From Corynebacterium massiliense DSM 45435 (GTDB lineage: Bacteria; Actinomycetota; Actinomycetes; Mycobacteriales; Mycobacteriaceae): 64,000 bases of DNA. The DNA lies in assembly GCF_028609805.1 (NCBI RefSeq), contig NZ_CP063189.1, positions 186,001 through 250,000 on the forward strand, read 5' to 3'. This document shows, in pieces, positions 15,583-22,567 of this stretch (positions within the stretch are counted from its first letter, which is position 1; every line of letters begins with the position of its first letter). The notes beneath the pieces were generated by a model that saw nothing but the letters and a program-made list of their open reading frames with translations, was not told the origin of the DNA and ran no database searches. The position numbers and the translations under genes are program-made.

Positions 15583-15672
15583 CTAGTCGCCCAAGACCGC
15601 GGTCTCGAGTTTTTCCATCAGCATGGCAAACAGGGCGAGGGTGATGGGCGTAAACGGCACAAGTGAAATCAT
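15583..15672 (-). CDS. Candidate 29-residue small protein beside glxR
   Basis: A frame of 29 codons on the minus strand, starting MISLVPFTPITLALFAMLME and ending EKLETAVLGD. It has a hydrophobic first half of about 18 residues and a short acidic tail, so it would be a single-pass membrane peptide. An in-frame stop lies shortly upstream of the ATG, so it cannot be longer. The CCCGCG/CGCGGG hairpin (15568-15582) begins right after the stop. No strong ribosome binding site is visible. The 313-base gap between glxR and nth otherwise holds only the glxR promoter region. I recall short unnamed frames at this position in other corynebacteria but cannot verify it. Confidence 0.45.
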   Translation of the reverse strand: MISLVPFTPITLALFAMLMEKLETAVLGD

Positions 15673-15698
15673 GCTGCCCAGGATACTAAGCTGCGGCT

Positions 15699-16364
15699 AT
15701 GGCGAATTCGTCGACCTCAGCATCCGCCGCGGCACTTCGCGCCCCGCGCATCAACGAGATCCTCGCCCGTGAGCACCCGGATGCGCACTGCGCGCTGCAC
15801 TTCGAGTCCCCGCTGGAGCTTCTGGTGGCGACCATTTTGTCGGCGCAGACGACCGACGAGCGCGTCAACCAGGTCACCCCGGAGCTGTTCGCCGCCTACC
15901 CCAGCGCGGCGGACTACGCGCGGGCGGAGAGGGCAGAAGTCGAGCGGATCCTGCGCCCGCTGGGCTTCTATCGCTCCAAGGCGGGCTACCTGCTGGGGCT
16001 CGGCGAGGCCCTGTGCGCGCACCATGACGGCGAGGTGCCCGCGGATCTCGATGCCCTGGTCGCCCTCCCCGGCGTCGGCCGCAAGACGGCGCTGGTGGTC
16101 CTCGGCAACGCCTTCGGCATCCCGGGGCTGCCGGTGGACACCCACGTCGGGCGGGTCGCCCGCCGCCTCGGGCTCACCGCCGCAAAGTCCCCGCTGCGGG
16201 TGGAAAAGGACCTCACCGCGCTGATCAGCGCGGACGAGTGGACGATGTTTTCGCACCGGCTGATTTTCCACGGCCGACGAGTCTGCCGGGCGCGGTCGCC
16301 GCGGTGCGCGGAGTGCGCGGTCGCGAGCCTGTGTCCCACCGCGGAGACGGCCGAAGCGAAGTAA
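15699..16364 (+). CDS. nth: Endonuclease III (DNA glycosylase/AP lyase)
   Basis: Removes oxidised pyrimidines and cuts at abasic sites. The 221-residue protein has the helix-hairpin-helix LPGVGRKTA with the catalytic lysine near residue 129, the catalytic aspartate near 147 in VDTHVGRVARRLGL, and the C-terminal iron-sulfur ligands spaced C-x6-C-x2-C-x5-C (CRARSPRCAECAVASLC). The length is normal for the family. The opening ATILSAQTTDERVN is characteristic. It starts a co-directional run with the thioredoxin, Nudix and MarP genes. Confidence 0.95.
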   Translation: MANSSTSASAAALRAPRINEILAREHPDAHCALHFESPLELLVATILSAQTTDERVNQVTPELFAAYPSAADYARAERAEVERILRPLGFYRSKAGYLLGLGEALCAHHDGEVPADLDALVALPGVGRKTALVVLGNAFGIPGLPVDTHVGRVARRLGLTAAKSPLRVEKDLTALISADEWTMFSHRLIFHGRRVCRARSPRCAECAVASLCPTAETAEAK

Positions 16365-16406
16365 GACGGGGCGAAATAAGCCGGGGCAAAGTAAGGAGAA
16401 TACGAA

Positions 16407-17027
16407 ATGCGAAAGTCTATCGTCCTTTCCGCGGCGGTAGCGGTGGTGCTGACCATCGCGGTGGTGGCGGGCGCGCTATTTCTGCTCCGCGGCGGAGCAG
16501 AAGACGCTACACCAACGCGCGAATCTGCCGAAGCCACTGGAGCGGGTGGCGCTGACTCCAGCCCCGATTCCGATAACGAGACCGAGACCGATACCGCGCC
16601 GCGGCCGGAGTGCCCCGCCGGCCCCGTCGCCGGGGTGGACTTGCCGTGCCTCGGCGCCGACGACACGGACGACCACGCCGCCGACAAAGGCATCACGGTG
16701 GTCAACGTGTGGGCGTGGTGGTGCGTCCCGTGCCGCACCGAGCTCCCCGCCATGCAGGAGGTCGCGGACACCCACCCCGACTGGACCGTGGTGGGGGTGC
16801 ACGCCGACCAGAACGCGGCGGCCGGCGCCGACCTCTTAAACGATCTCGGGGTCGATCTCCCCAGCTACCAGGACGATTCCAACGCCTTCGCCAGCGCCCT
16901 AGAACTGCCCCGGGTCGTGCCTATCACGGTGGTGCTGGTCGACGGTGAGGTAAAAGAGACCATCGCCAAGCCGTTTGCGAAGGCCACCGACATCACGGAT
17001 GCGGTTGAAGGAGCCATCGCCTCCTAA
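16407..17027 (+). CDS. Membrane-anchored TlpA/ResA-type thioredoxin
   Basis: A 206-residue protein with an N-terminal anchor (about residues 5-27), a low-complexity acidic linker (30-65) and an extracytoplasmic thioredoxin domain. The redox pair is C106 and C109 in WAWWCVPCRTELPAM. A second pair, C69 and C81, precedes it (RPECPAGPVAGVDLPCLG). The cis-proline loop is RVVPITVVL. Such proteins reduce disulfides for cytochrome c maturation or maintain exported proteins; the partner is not visible. Neighbours match the mycobacterial nth-thioredoxin-Nudix-marP cluster. An AAGGAG lies eight bases before the ATG. Confidence 0.85.
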   Translation: MRKSIVLSAAVAVVLTIAVVAGALFLLRGGAEDATPTRESAEATGAGGADSSPDSDNETETDTAPRPECPAGPVAGVDLPCLGADDTDDHAADKGITVVNVWAWWCVPCRTELPAMQEVADTHPDWTVVGVHADQNAAAGADLLNDLGVDLPSYQDDSNAFASALELPRVVPITVVLVDGEVKETIAKPFAKATDITDAVEGAIAS

Positions 17028-17040
17028 AATGTGAAGGGTC

Positions 17041-17772
17041 ATGACTTCGCCGAAGGAGCCCAGCTCGAACGTGTTCCACCCACCGTGGGAGGACGCGCCG
17101 GGAACGAATGTCACGCTGCGCCCCACCGCTGCGCCGGCGTGGCTGCGGCCCGCCCTGCGCGCCGGGGACGCGGTAGATCCCTCCCGCCGCGTGAATGGGG
17201 CGGCCACCTCGGCGGTGCTCGTGGTGGTAACGGGGCACACGCTCGCCGATGCCGCCGTGATCCTCACCCACCGCTCGCCCTCGCTGCGATCGCATTCCGG
17301 GCAGATCGCCTTCCCCGGCGGGCACGTGGAACCCAGCGACCGCGGTCCGGTGGATACCGCCCTGCGCGAGGCGTGGGAGGAGATCGGACTTAACCGCGCG
17401 CAGGTCACTCCCTTGGCCGTATGGCCGGCAATCAGCGTGCGGTCCAAGAAGAAGGCCGTGGTGCCGGTACTTGCGCATTGGGCGGCGCCCTCCCCGGACA
17501 ATTTCGGCGTGGCCAGCCCCGCGGAGACCGACCACGTGTTCAGCGTGCCCATCAGCCACCTCGCGGATCCGGCGAACCGGCTGCGTGTCCACGCACGCGG
17601 CTGGGTCGGGCCGGCCTTTGCGGTGGAGCGCTACGTGGTCTGGGGGTTTACCGCGAGCGTGCTCGACGCGCTGCTCGACGCGGCGAGGTGGGCCAAGCCG
17701 TGGGGTATGGATGAACCGGTCGACCTCTACGACACCCTTAAGCAGTCCCGGAACCGGGAACGCATGGACTAG
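17041..17772 (+). CDS. Nudix hydrolase (CoA pyrophosphatase-like)
   Basis: A 243-residue protein. The Nudix box begins at G93 and runs GGHVEPSDRGPVDTALREAW then EEIGL, giving the R-E-x-x-E-E metal centre at about 109-114; the eight extra residues between G-G and R-E fit the CoA diphosphatase subgroup (NudL/PCD1-like), which also shares the preceding LRSHSGQIAFPGG motif. It probably hydrolyses CoA or related dinucleotides. Fourteen bases after the thioredoxin gene; 19 bases before marP. Confidence 0.85.
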   Translation: MTSPKEPSSNVFHPPWEDAPGTNVTLRPTAAPAWLRPALRAGDAVDPSRRVNGAATSAVLVVVTGHTLADAAVILTHRSPSLRSHSGQIAFPGGHVEPSDRGPVDTALREAWEEIGLNRAQVTPLAVWPAISVRSKKKAVVPVLAHWAAPSPDNFGVASPAETDHVFSVPISHLADPANRLRVHARGWVGPAFAVERYVVWGFTASVLDALLDAARWAKPWGMDEPVDLYDTLKQSRNRERMD

Positions 17773-17791
17773 GCGGGTAGGATATTTGCCC

Positions 17792-18988
17792 GTGACTGCC
17801 GCGTTGATTGTTGACTGTGTGATCATCGGGGTAGTGTGCCTCGGCCTGTGGAGCGGCTACAGGTATGGCGCGGTGTCGTCGTTTCTGTCGTTCGTCGGCG
17901 TCGTCGCCGGGCTCATCTTGGGGCTGGGCATCGCGCCCGCACTCATGCGCGTCACCGACAACATCGGGCTGCGCTTCCTGCTGGTCACCGCCGTGCTGGT
18001 GCTGCTGGTCGGGGTAGGCCACCTGGTCGGCTCTGTGCTCGGGGCCCAGCTGCGCGATCGGATGCGGCAGCGCTCGTCGCAGCGGGTGGATTCGCTCATC
18101 GGCGCGCTGTTCCAGGCGGTTGCGCTCCTGCTCGTCGTGTGGCTGGTGTCCATCCCGCTATCGGCGAGCATCACCGGTCCGGTGGGCAACGGGCTGCGGG
18201 ATTCGACGATCCTGCGCAACCTGAACAAGGCCGCGCCCGCGCCACTGCAGCGCCTGCCGCGCTCCATCGGCGCGATGCTCAACGAGTCTGGTCTGCCCCC
18301 GCTGGTTGCGCCCGTGCCCGGCCAGGACACCGGCGCGGAGGTGGACGCCCCGGACGTGGACGTGGCCGATAAGGACATGGTCGATGCGATTCGTCCGTCG
18401 GTCATCCACGTGTTGGGCGATGCCAGCGAGTGCCGCCGCCGCCTGCTGGGATCCGGGTTCGTCGCCGCAGACGATTACGTCATCACCAACGCGCACGTGG
18501 TGGCCGGCACGGAGACGGTCAACCTCGACACCGTCCTGGGGATCAAGAACGCGGACGTTGTCTACTACAACCCGGACGTGGATCTCGCGGTGCTGCACAG
18601 CCCCGGCCTGGGTCTCAAGCCGCTGCAGTGGGCGCCGAGCCCGGCGCAGACCGGCGACGACGCGATCGTCATGGGGTTTCCGCAGTCCGGTCCGTTCAAG
18701 GCGAGCCCTGCCCGGGTGCGCGACCGCATCACGATCGCCGGCCCGGACATCTACAGCGCGGGTCGCATCGAGCGCGAGGCCTACACCCTGCGCGGCCACA
18801 TCCAGCAGGGCAATTCGGGCGGTCCGCTTTTCGATGCCCACGGTGACGTCATCGGCGTCGTCTTCGGCGCCGCGGTGGACGATGCCGACACCGGTTACGC
18901 GCTGACCGCCGACGAGGTGCGCAGCCATATTGGCGACTTCACCCAGTTGACCGCGCCGGCCGACACCGGCGAGTGCGTGGCCCAGTAG
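17792..18988 (+). CDS. marP: MarP-type membrane serine protease (CvpA-trypsin fusion)
   Basis: A 398-residue protein with four N-terminal membrane helices of the CvpA type (about 1-125) and an extracytoplasmic chymotrypsin-like protease domain. The triad is H235 (TNAHVVAG), D264 (NPDVDLAVL) and S342 (QQGNSGGPLFD). Two cysteines, C214 and C395, flank the protease domain; in the mycobacterial MarP the pair at the same numbers forms a redox-sensitive disulfide (family knowledge). MarP there cleaves a peptidoglycan hydrolase and gives acid resistance. The GTG at 17792 is preferred: the frame extends upstream but would overlap the Nudix gene. Confidence 0.9.
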   Translation: MTAALIVDCVIIGVVCLGLWSGYRYGAVSSFLSFVGVVAGLILGLGIAPALMRVTDNIGLRFLLVTAVLVLLVGVGHLVGSVLGAQLRDRMRQRSSQRVDSLIGALFQAVALLLVVWLVSIPLSASITGPVGNGLRDSTILRNLNKAAPAPLQRLPRSIGAMLNESGLPPLVAPVPGQDTGAEVDAPDVDVADKDMVDAIRPSVIHVLGDASECRRRLLGSGFVAADDYVITNAHVVAGTETVNLDTVLGIKNADVVYYNPDVDLAVLHSPGLGLKPLQWAPSPAQTGDDAIVMGFPQSGPFKASPARVRDRITIAGPDIYSAGRIEREAYTLRGHIQQGNSGGPLFDAHGDVIGVVFGAAVDDADTGYALTADEVRSHIGDFTQLTAPADTGECVAQ

Positions 18989-19000
18989 CACCCGGCCGTA

Positions 19001-19021
19001 AGGTGCACCGAACTTGCACCT
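19001..19021. terminator. Hairpin between convergent marP and the EphE-like gene
   Basis: Perfect seven-base arms AGGTGCA and TGCACCT around a seven-base loop; it overlaps the stop codon of the minus-strand gene. There is no T-run, so termination strength is uncertain. Confidence 0.35.
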
Positions 19022-19937
19022 AGGGCGAGGTGAACCAGCTGGCGAGCATCTCCGTGAACGCAGCCGGGTTTTCCACCATGGGCAGGTTCTTCGCCCCGGG
19101 GATGCTCGAGGCGGCAAAAGCGCCGGCGGTGCGGGCGTGCGCGCGTTGAATGACCGGCCGCCAGAGGCGCTGACTGGAGGTGAGGAAGAGCACGGGGGCA
19201 TCGATAAGTGCATCGGCCCATCGCAGCGGGGTCGCGGCGAGGAGCTGCCGGTTGTTCCAGAGGAACCCACGCTGCGTCTTGCCTATCGCCGCGGCGCGGA
19301 GGCGGAGTAAGAGTTCGTCGTCTACTACGTCTTTCGCGGTGGCCGGCGCGCAGTTGCGGTTGACGTAGGTGTGGAAGGCCCACTGTTTGAGGCTGGGGAG
19401 CGCGCGCACGACGGGGCGCGGCAGGCGCGCGAGGCCGGAGCGCAGCAGGATCCACATGAAGTCCCACGGGCGCGCGGCGATGGCGCGGCGGAGATCGACC
19501 GGATGCGCGCCGGAGACGGAGACCAGCCCGCGGACACGCTCGGGGTGCTCGGTGGCCAGCGACCAGGCGACGGACGCTCCGGTATCGGCGCCGACCACAA
19601 ACGCCGCGGAGTGGCCCAGCGCAGTGATCACCCCGCTCACATCGCCGGTAAGGGTGCGGATGTCCTGGCCGGCCTCCACCGGGGGTTTGTCCGACATGCC
19701 GAATCCGCGCATGTCCAACGCCGCCACGTGGAAGCCGCGCTCCGCCAGCGGGCCGATTGCGTGGCGGTAGTCGAACCAGCCGCCGAAGCTACCGTGTAAC
19801 AACACCACCAGCGGGTCACTCGGATCCCCGGCGGTCGCGGCGTGCAGGCGCAGGCCCCGGACGTGGAGGAAGGTGTGCTCGAAGGGGCCGGCGAGCTCCA
19901 CCACGGAGGGCGGCAGCGGCGCGGAGCCAGTACTCAT
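19020..19937 (-). CDS. EphE-like alpha/beta hydrolase with degenerate catalytic residues
   Basis: A 305-residue alpha/beta-hydrolase-fold protein in the place of mycobacterial ephE (annotated epoxide hydrolase). The oxyanion strand reads VVLLHGSFGGWFDYR and the nucleophile elbow VVGADTGASVAWSL, so the nucleophile would be aspartate as in epoxide hydrolases and dehalogenases. The usual acid after strand 6 is absent (PVLFLTSSQRLWRP) and the conserved C-terminal G-H is replaced by N in SIPGAKNLPMVENPAAF. It may therefore be inactive or use other residues. The ATG at 19937 follows GAAGGAAGG at good spacing; an in-frame start 51 bases upstream would overlap the preceding terminator. Confidence 0.75.
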   Translation of the reverse strand: MSTGSAPLPPSVVELAGPFEHTFLHVRGLRLHAATAGDPSDPLVVLLHGSFGGWFDYRHAIGPLAERGFHVAALDMRGFGMSDKPPVEAGQDIRTLTGDVSGVITALGHSAAFVVGADTGASVAWSLATEHPERVRGLVSVSGAHPVDLRRAIAARPWDFMWILLRSGLARLPRPVVRALPSLKQWAFHTYVNRNCAPATAKDVVDDELLLRLRAAAIGKTQRGFLWNNRQLLAATPLRWADALIDAPVLFLTSSQRLWRPVIQRAHARTAGAFAASSIPGAKNLPMVENPAAFTEMLASWFTSP

Positions 19938-19967
19938 CGCGTGTGACCTTCCTTCTGCGGGGAGATG

Positions 19968-20020
19968 AAAAAATCCCCTCCCCATCACACTTTCTGCAGT
20001 GTGGGAAGGCGGGGAGGGGG
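19968..20020 (-). terminator. Terminator after the holin-like gene
   Basis: Read leftward: CCCCTCCCC-type arm, an inner CACAC/GTGTG stem, closing GGGGAGGGGA, then T6. It lies 31 bases after the stop of the gene at 20051-20554 and just before the start of the EphE-like gene on the same strand. Confidence 0.8.
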
Positions 20021-20050
20021 GAGTGTTAAGGCTAAGTAAGCGCGGCGGGC

Positions 20051-20554
20051 TTAGGTGTACAGCCCGTGGTCGGTCTTCTCCACGGCGCGCTGGGCCTTGC
20101 CCGGCTTCAGCTGCTTGAGCTCCTGGACCGACTCGATGGTCTTTTCCGGCTTCTTGACCTGCTTAACCTGCTTGAGGCCCATCATCGCCAAGCCGCCGGC
20201 GATGAGGATCATGATGGCGAAGACGATAAGGAAGCCGGCCCACAGCGGCAGCCAAATAGCCAGCAGGGCTGCGAGGAAGCAGAAGAAAAAGAAGGTGCTG
20301 TACAAAGCGATGGTGCCGGCCGCGCCGAAGAGGCCTGCGCCGATGCCGCCCTTCTTCGCGCTTTCGGCCAGCTCGGTCTTGGCCAGCTCCACCTCGGAAC
20401 GGATAAGGCTGGAGATCTGCTCCGTTGCGTTGGACACCAGCTGGCCGATGGAAGCTTCACCGGCCTTGGACGTATCGACGTCGCTCAGCGGGATCGCGTC
20501 GACCTTCGGGGCAAACTTGTCCGAACCGTCGGTGAAAAGTCCGTCGTTGCTCAC
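20051..20554 (-). CDS. Phage-holin-3-6-type membrane protein
   Basis: A 167-residue protein with an acidic N-terminal region, an amphipathic segment SLIRSEVELAKTELAESAKK (about 50-70), and two membrane helices (about 73-100 and 103-128), then a lysine-rich tail. This is the actinobacterial holin superfamily III pattern (Pfam Phage_holin_3_6), a name by similarity only; in this chromosomal position it is a conserved housekeeping neighbour of marP/ephE rather than a phage gene. Function unknown. Followed by its own terminator. Confidence 0.8.
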   Translation of the reverse strand: MSNDGLFTDGSDKFAPKVDAIPLSDVDTSKAGEASIGQLVSNATEQISSLIRSEVELAKTELAESAKKGGIGAGLFGAAGTIALYSTFFFFCFLAALLAIWLPLWAGFLIVFAIMILIAGGLAMMGLKQVKQVKKPEKTIESVQELKQLKPGKAQRAVEKTDHGLYT

Positions 20555-20662
20555 GGGTAAAACCTTCCTCGCGTTAAATAAACTCTCGCGCTTTACAGCA
20601 TAACGACCACGCTCACGCGGCCGATAAGGACACGGCCGTTAGGGGTATACACGGATATCCTA

Positions 20663-21385
20663 ATGGATATGTCAGGAAAGGATCCGTTCGGCACATTACT
20701 CACGTTCCCGGAGTTGCAGGACCGAGTCGATGCCGCCCGCAGCGCCATCGCCCGTGCGCATCGCCGCCCGGCGGTTCTGCGCCGCGGGGATGTGGTCTCT
20801 TCGGAGTCGGTGCTGCGGGGAGCGCGGGCCGCGGTCGCCCTCGGTGAGGGCGGGGGCATTCCGCTTGCCGATGCCGAGCCAGCCGCCGATTCTTCCCTCG
20901 CGCGGGCGATCAGTGCCTACAGCGTGCTGGCGCCGGATCGCCTCGACGACAGCGTGCGGACGTTCGTGCGCGCGCCACTGCAGGTAATCGCCCGCCTCGA
21001 CGTGCTCGCCGGCGGAACCGGGCTGCCCAGCCGGGAGACGGGGCGGTTGCAGGAGGTGGCGCGGATCATCGTCACGCGGCCGGATGGGCCTGCCTACGAT
21101 GCGCTGCTGCCGGCGGTTGTGCACGCCGAGATCGCCGGCGGGGAGCTGTTCGGCCCGCGCAGCGTGGTGATTGCGCACGCGGCGGCACGCCTGGCCGCGG
21201 TGGCCACCGGTTTCGACCCGCGCGGCATCGCGGTCCCGGAGACCTACCTCAACCGCCACCGCGCGGAGTACCGCCGGTTGCTCGCCGGGTATGTGGCGGG
21301 ACACCAGGTCGATTTCTTCGCCCAGCAGCTCGACGCCTGGGCGGCGGGTGCGAAAGAGGCCGACGGGATCGCGAAGGCTGCGTAA
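20663..21385 (+). CDS. Conserved hypothetical protein (Rv3662c-like position)
   Basis: A 240-residue, alanine- and arginine-rich soluble protein that I cannot assign to a function. It begins MDMSGKDPFGTLLTFPELQD and contains GELFGPRSVVIAHAAARLAA and a conserved-looking RGIAVPETYLNRHRAEYR. It lies between the holin-like gene and the HAD phosphatase, the position of Rv3662c in M. tuberculosis. No signal peptide or membrane helix. The start may be this ATG or the next in-frame ATG at 20669; TATACA at 20646-20651 and TATCCT at 20653-20658 are possible -10 elements, so the message may have almost no leader. Confidence 0.65.
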   Translation: MDMSGKDPFGTLLTFPELQDRVDAARSAIARAHRRPAVLRRGDVVSSESVLRGARAAVALGEGGGIPLADAEPAADSSLARAISAYSVLAPDRLDDSVRTFVRAPLQVIARLDVLAGGTGLPSRETGRLQEVARIIVTRPDGPAYDALLPAVVHAEIAGGELFGPRSVVIAHAAARLAAVATGFDPRGIAVPETYLNRHRAEYRRLLAGYVAGHQVDFFAQQLDAWAAGAKEADGIAKAA

Positions 21386-21395
21386 GTTCTCCCGT

Positions 21396-22280
21396 CTACG
21401 CGGGGCGCTGCTTAAACCACGGCAGAACCGCGTGCTGCGGGTTGCGCGCGAGCCAGATGCCACCGGCGATGAGTGCCGCGACGCCGGCGAGAACGGAGGC
21501 GCCGATGCCTACCTCCTTGGCGTTCGGCATCGTAAAGAGCGGAACGGGGTTACGGAAGCTCTCGATGGCCCAGCCGTGTTCTAAGGCATGCTTCTTCATC
21601 GCCCGATCCGGGTTGACGGCCACGGGGTGGCCCACGCCCTCGAGCATCGGGATGTCGGTGGCGGAGTCGGAGTAGGCGAAGCTGGCGGACAGATCGATGT
21701 GCCGATCGCGGGCAAGCGTGGCGATGGCCGCCGCTTTCGCCGGCCCCTTGCAGTAGTAGAGGACGTTGCCGGTGAAGCGGCCATCGGCGGTCTCCAGGTC
21801 AGTGGCCACGACGTGCTCCACGCCGAGTTCCTGGGCGATGAGTTCGACCAAGATGCGTGCGGAGGCGGAGATGATGACCACCTCGTGGCCCGCCTTTTGG
21901 TGCTGCGCGATGAGGTCGCGGGCTTCCGCGTAAATCGCTGGGGTGACCACGTTGTGGAGCGTGTCCTTGGCGATGTCGCGGACCTGCTCCACCGACCAGC
22001 CGGCGACCATCGACATGAGCTGATCGCGGGTGGCGTCCATCTGCTCGCTGGACTGGCCAGCGAACATATAGCTCGTCTTGGCCAGCGACAGTTGCAGGGC
22101 CTCCGTCGGGGTGATGAGGCCGTTGTGCAGGAACTCGCGGCCGAAGGCGTAGGCCGACGAGGTGGCGATGATGGTCTTGTCCAGATCGAAAAAGGCACCA
22201 ACGCGCGTGGAGGCGTCACCGCGTGAGGGGGCAGGCGCGGCGCTGCCGGCGGTGGTGGCGTTTTCGTTCTGGGGGTTCAT
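21396..22280 (-). CDS. HAD-IB family phosphatase with C-terminal membrane helix
   Basis: A 294-residue protein of the haloacid dehalogenase superfamily, phosphoserine-phosphatase-like. Motif I is FFDLDKTIIATSSAYAF (about residues 31-47), motif II VVIISASARILVEL, and motif IV YSDSATDIPMLEGVG, all intact. The C-terminus has one membrane helix (ASVLAGVAALIAGGIWLA, about 258-276), so the enzyme would be tethered to the cytoplasmic membrane. Substrate unknown. It matches the HAD gene (Rv3661) beside ssd in mycobacteria and is divergent from ssd with a 287-base spacer. Confidence 0.85.
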   Translation of the reverse strand: MNPQNENATTAGSAAPAPSRGDASTRVGAFFDLDKTIIATSSAYAFGREFLHNGLITPTEALQLSLAKTSYMFAGQSSEQMDATRDQLMSMVAGWSVEQVRDIAKDTLHNVVTPAIYAEARDLIAQHQKAGHEVVIISASARILVELIAQELGVEHVVATDLETADGRFTGNVLYYCKGPAKAAAIATLARDRHIDLSASFAYSDSATDIPMLEGVGHPVAVNPDRAMKKHALEHGWAIESFRNPVPLFTMPNAKEVGIGASVLAGVAALIAGGIWLARNPQHAVLPWFKQRPA

Positions 22281-22433
22281 ACGTGTCGAATTCTAGACCG
22301 AAATCCTGGGTCGTAGGTTGTCTCAAGTTACTAATGTGGCCAATGTGGCATTGGCGTGTGCTGGACGCTGCTGGCTGTGAGGCGGGGAGGCTTCTGTAGG
22401 GATCTATCGCTGTGGGGCGCGGATTTGTCACGC

Positions 22434-22516
22434 CCTGTGGATAAGTTGGCCGAAAACCGCCGGTTTTAGGTGATGTATCAATAAAAAAGTGAGTCCTGCG
22501 GAGGGTTATCCACAGG
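22434..22516. promoter_or_regulatory. Inverted pair of DnaA-box 9-mers in the ssd promoter region
   Basis: Box 1 is TGTGGATAA at 22436-22444, box 2 TTATCCACA at 22506-22514; each is a perfect DnaA-box 9-mer and the match extends to 11 bases (CCTGTGGATAA and TTATCCACAGG). Between them are a palindrome AAAACC-GCC-GGTTTT (22453-22467) and an AT-rich stretch TGATGTATCAATAAAAAA (22471-22488) that could hold the ssd -10. The rest of the 287-base divergent spacer (22281-22567) shows no gene. Confidence 0.55.
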
Positions 22517-22567
22517 CAGTCGCGGGAAGCCTAGGCAGGGCGGGCCGAGTAGGCAACGCTGTGAGAC

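Noticed and set aside
22434..22516. Replication origin based on the two DnaA boxes
   Set aside because: Only two boxes, no dnaA, dnaN or rpmH nearby and no cluster; a regulatory role fits better.
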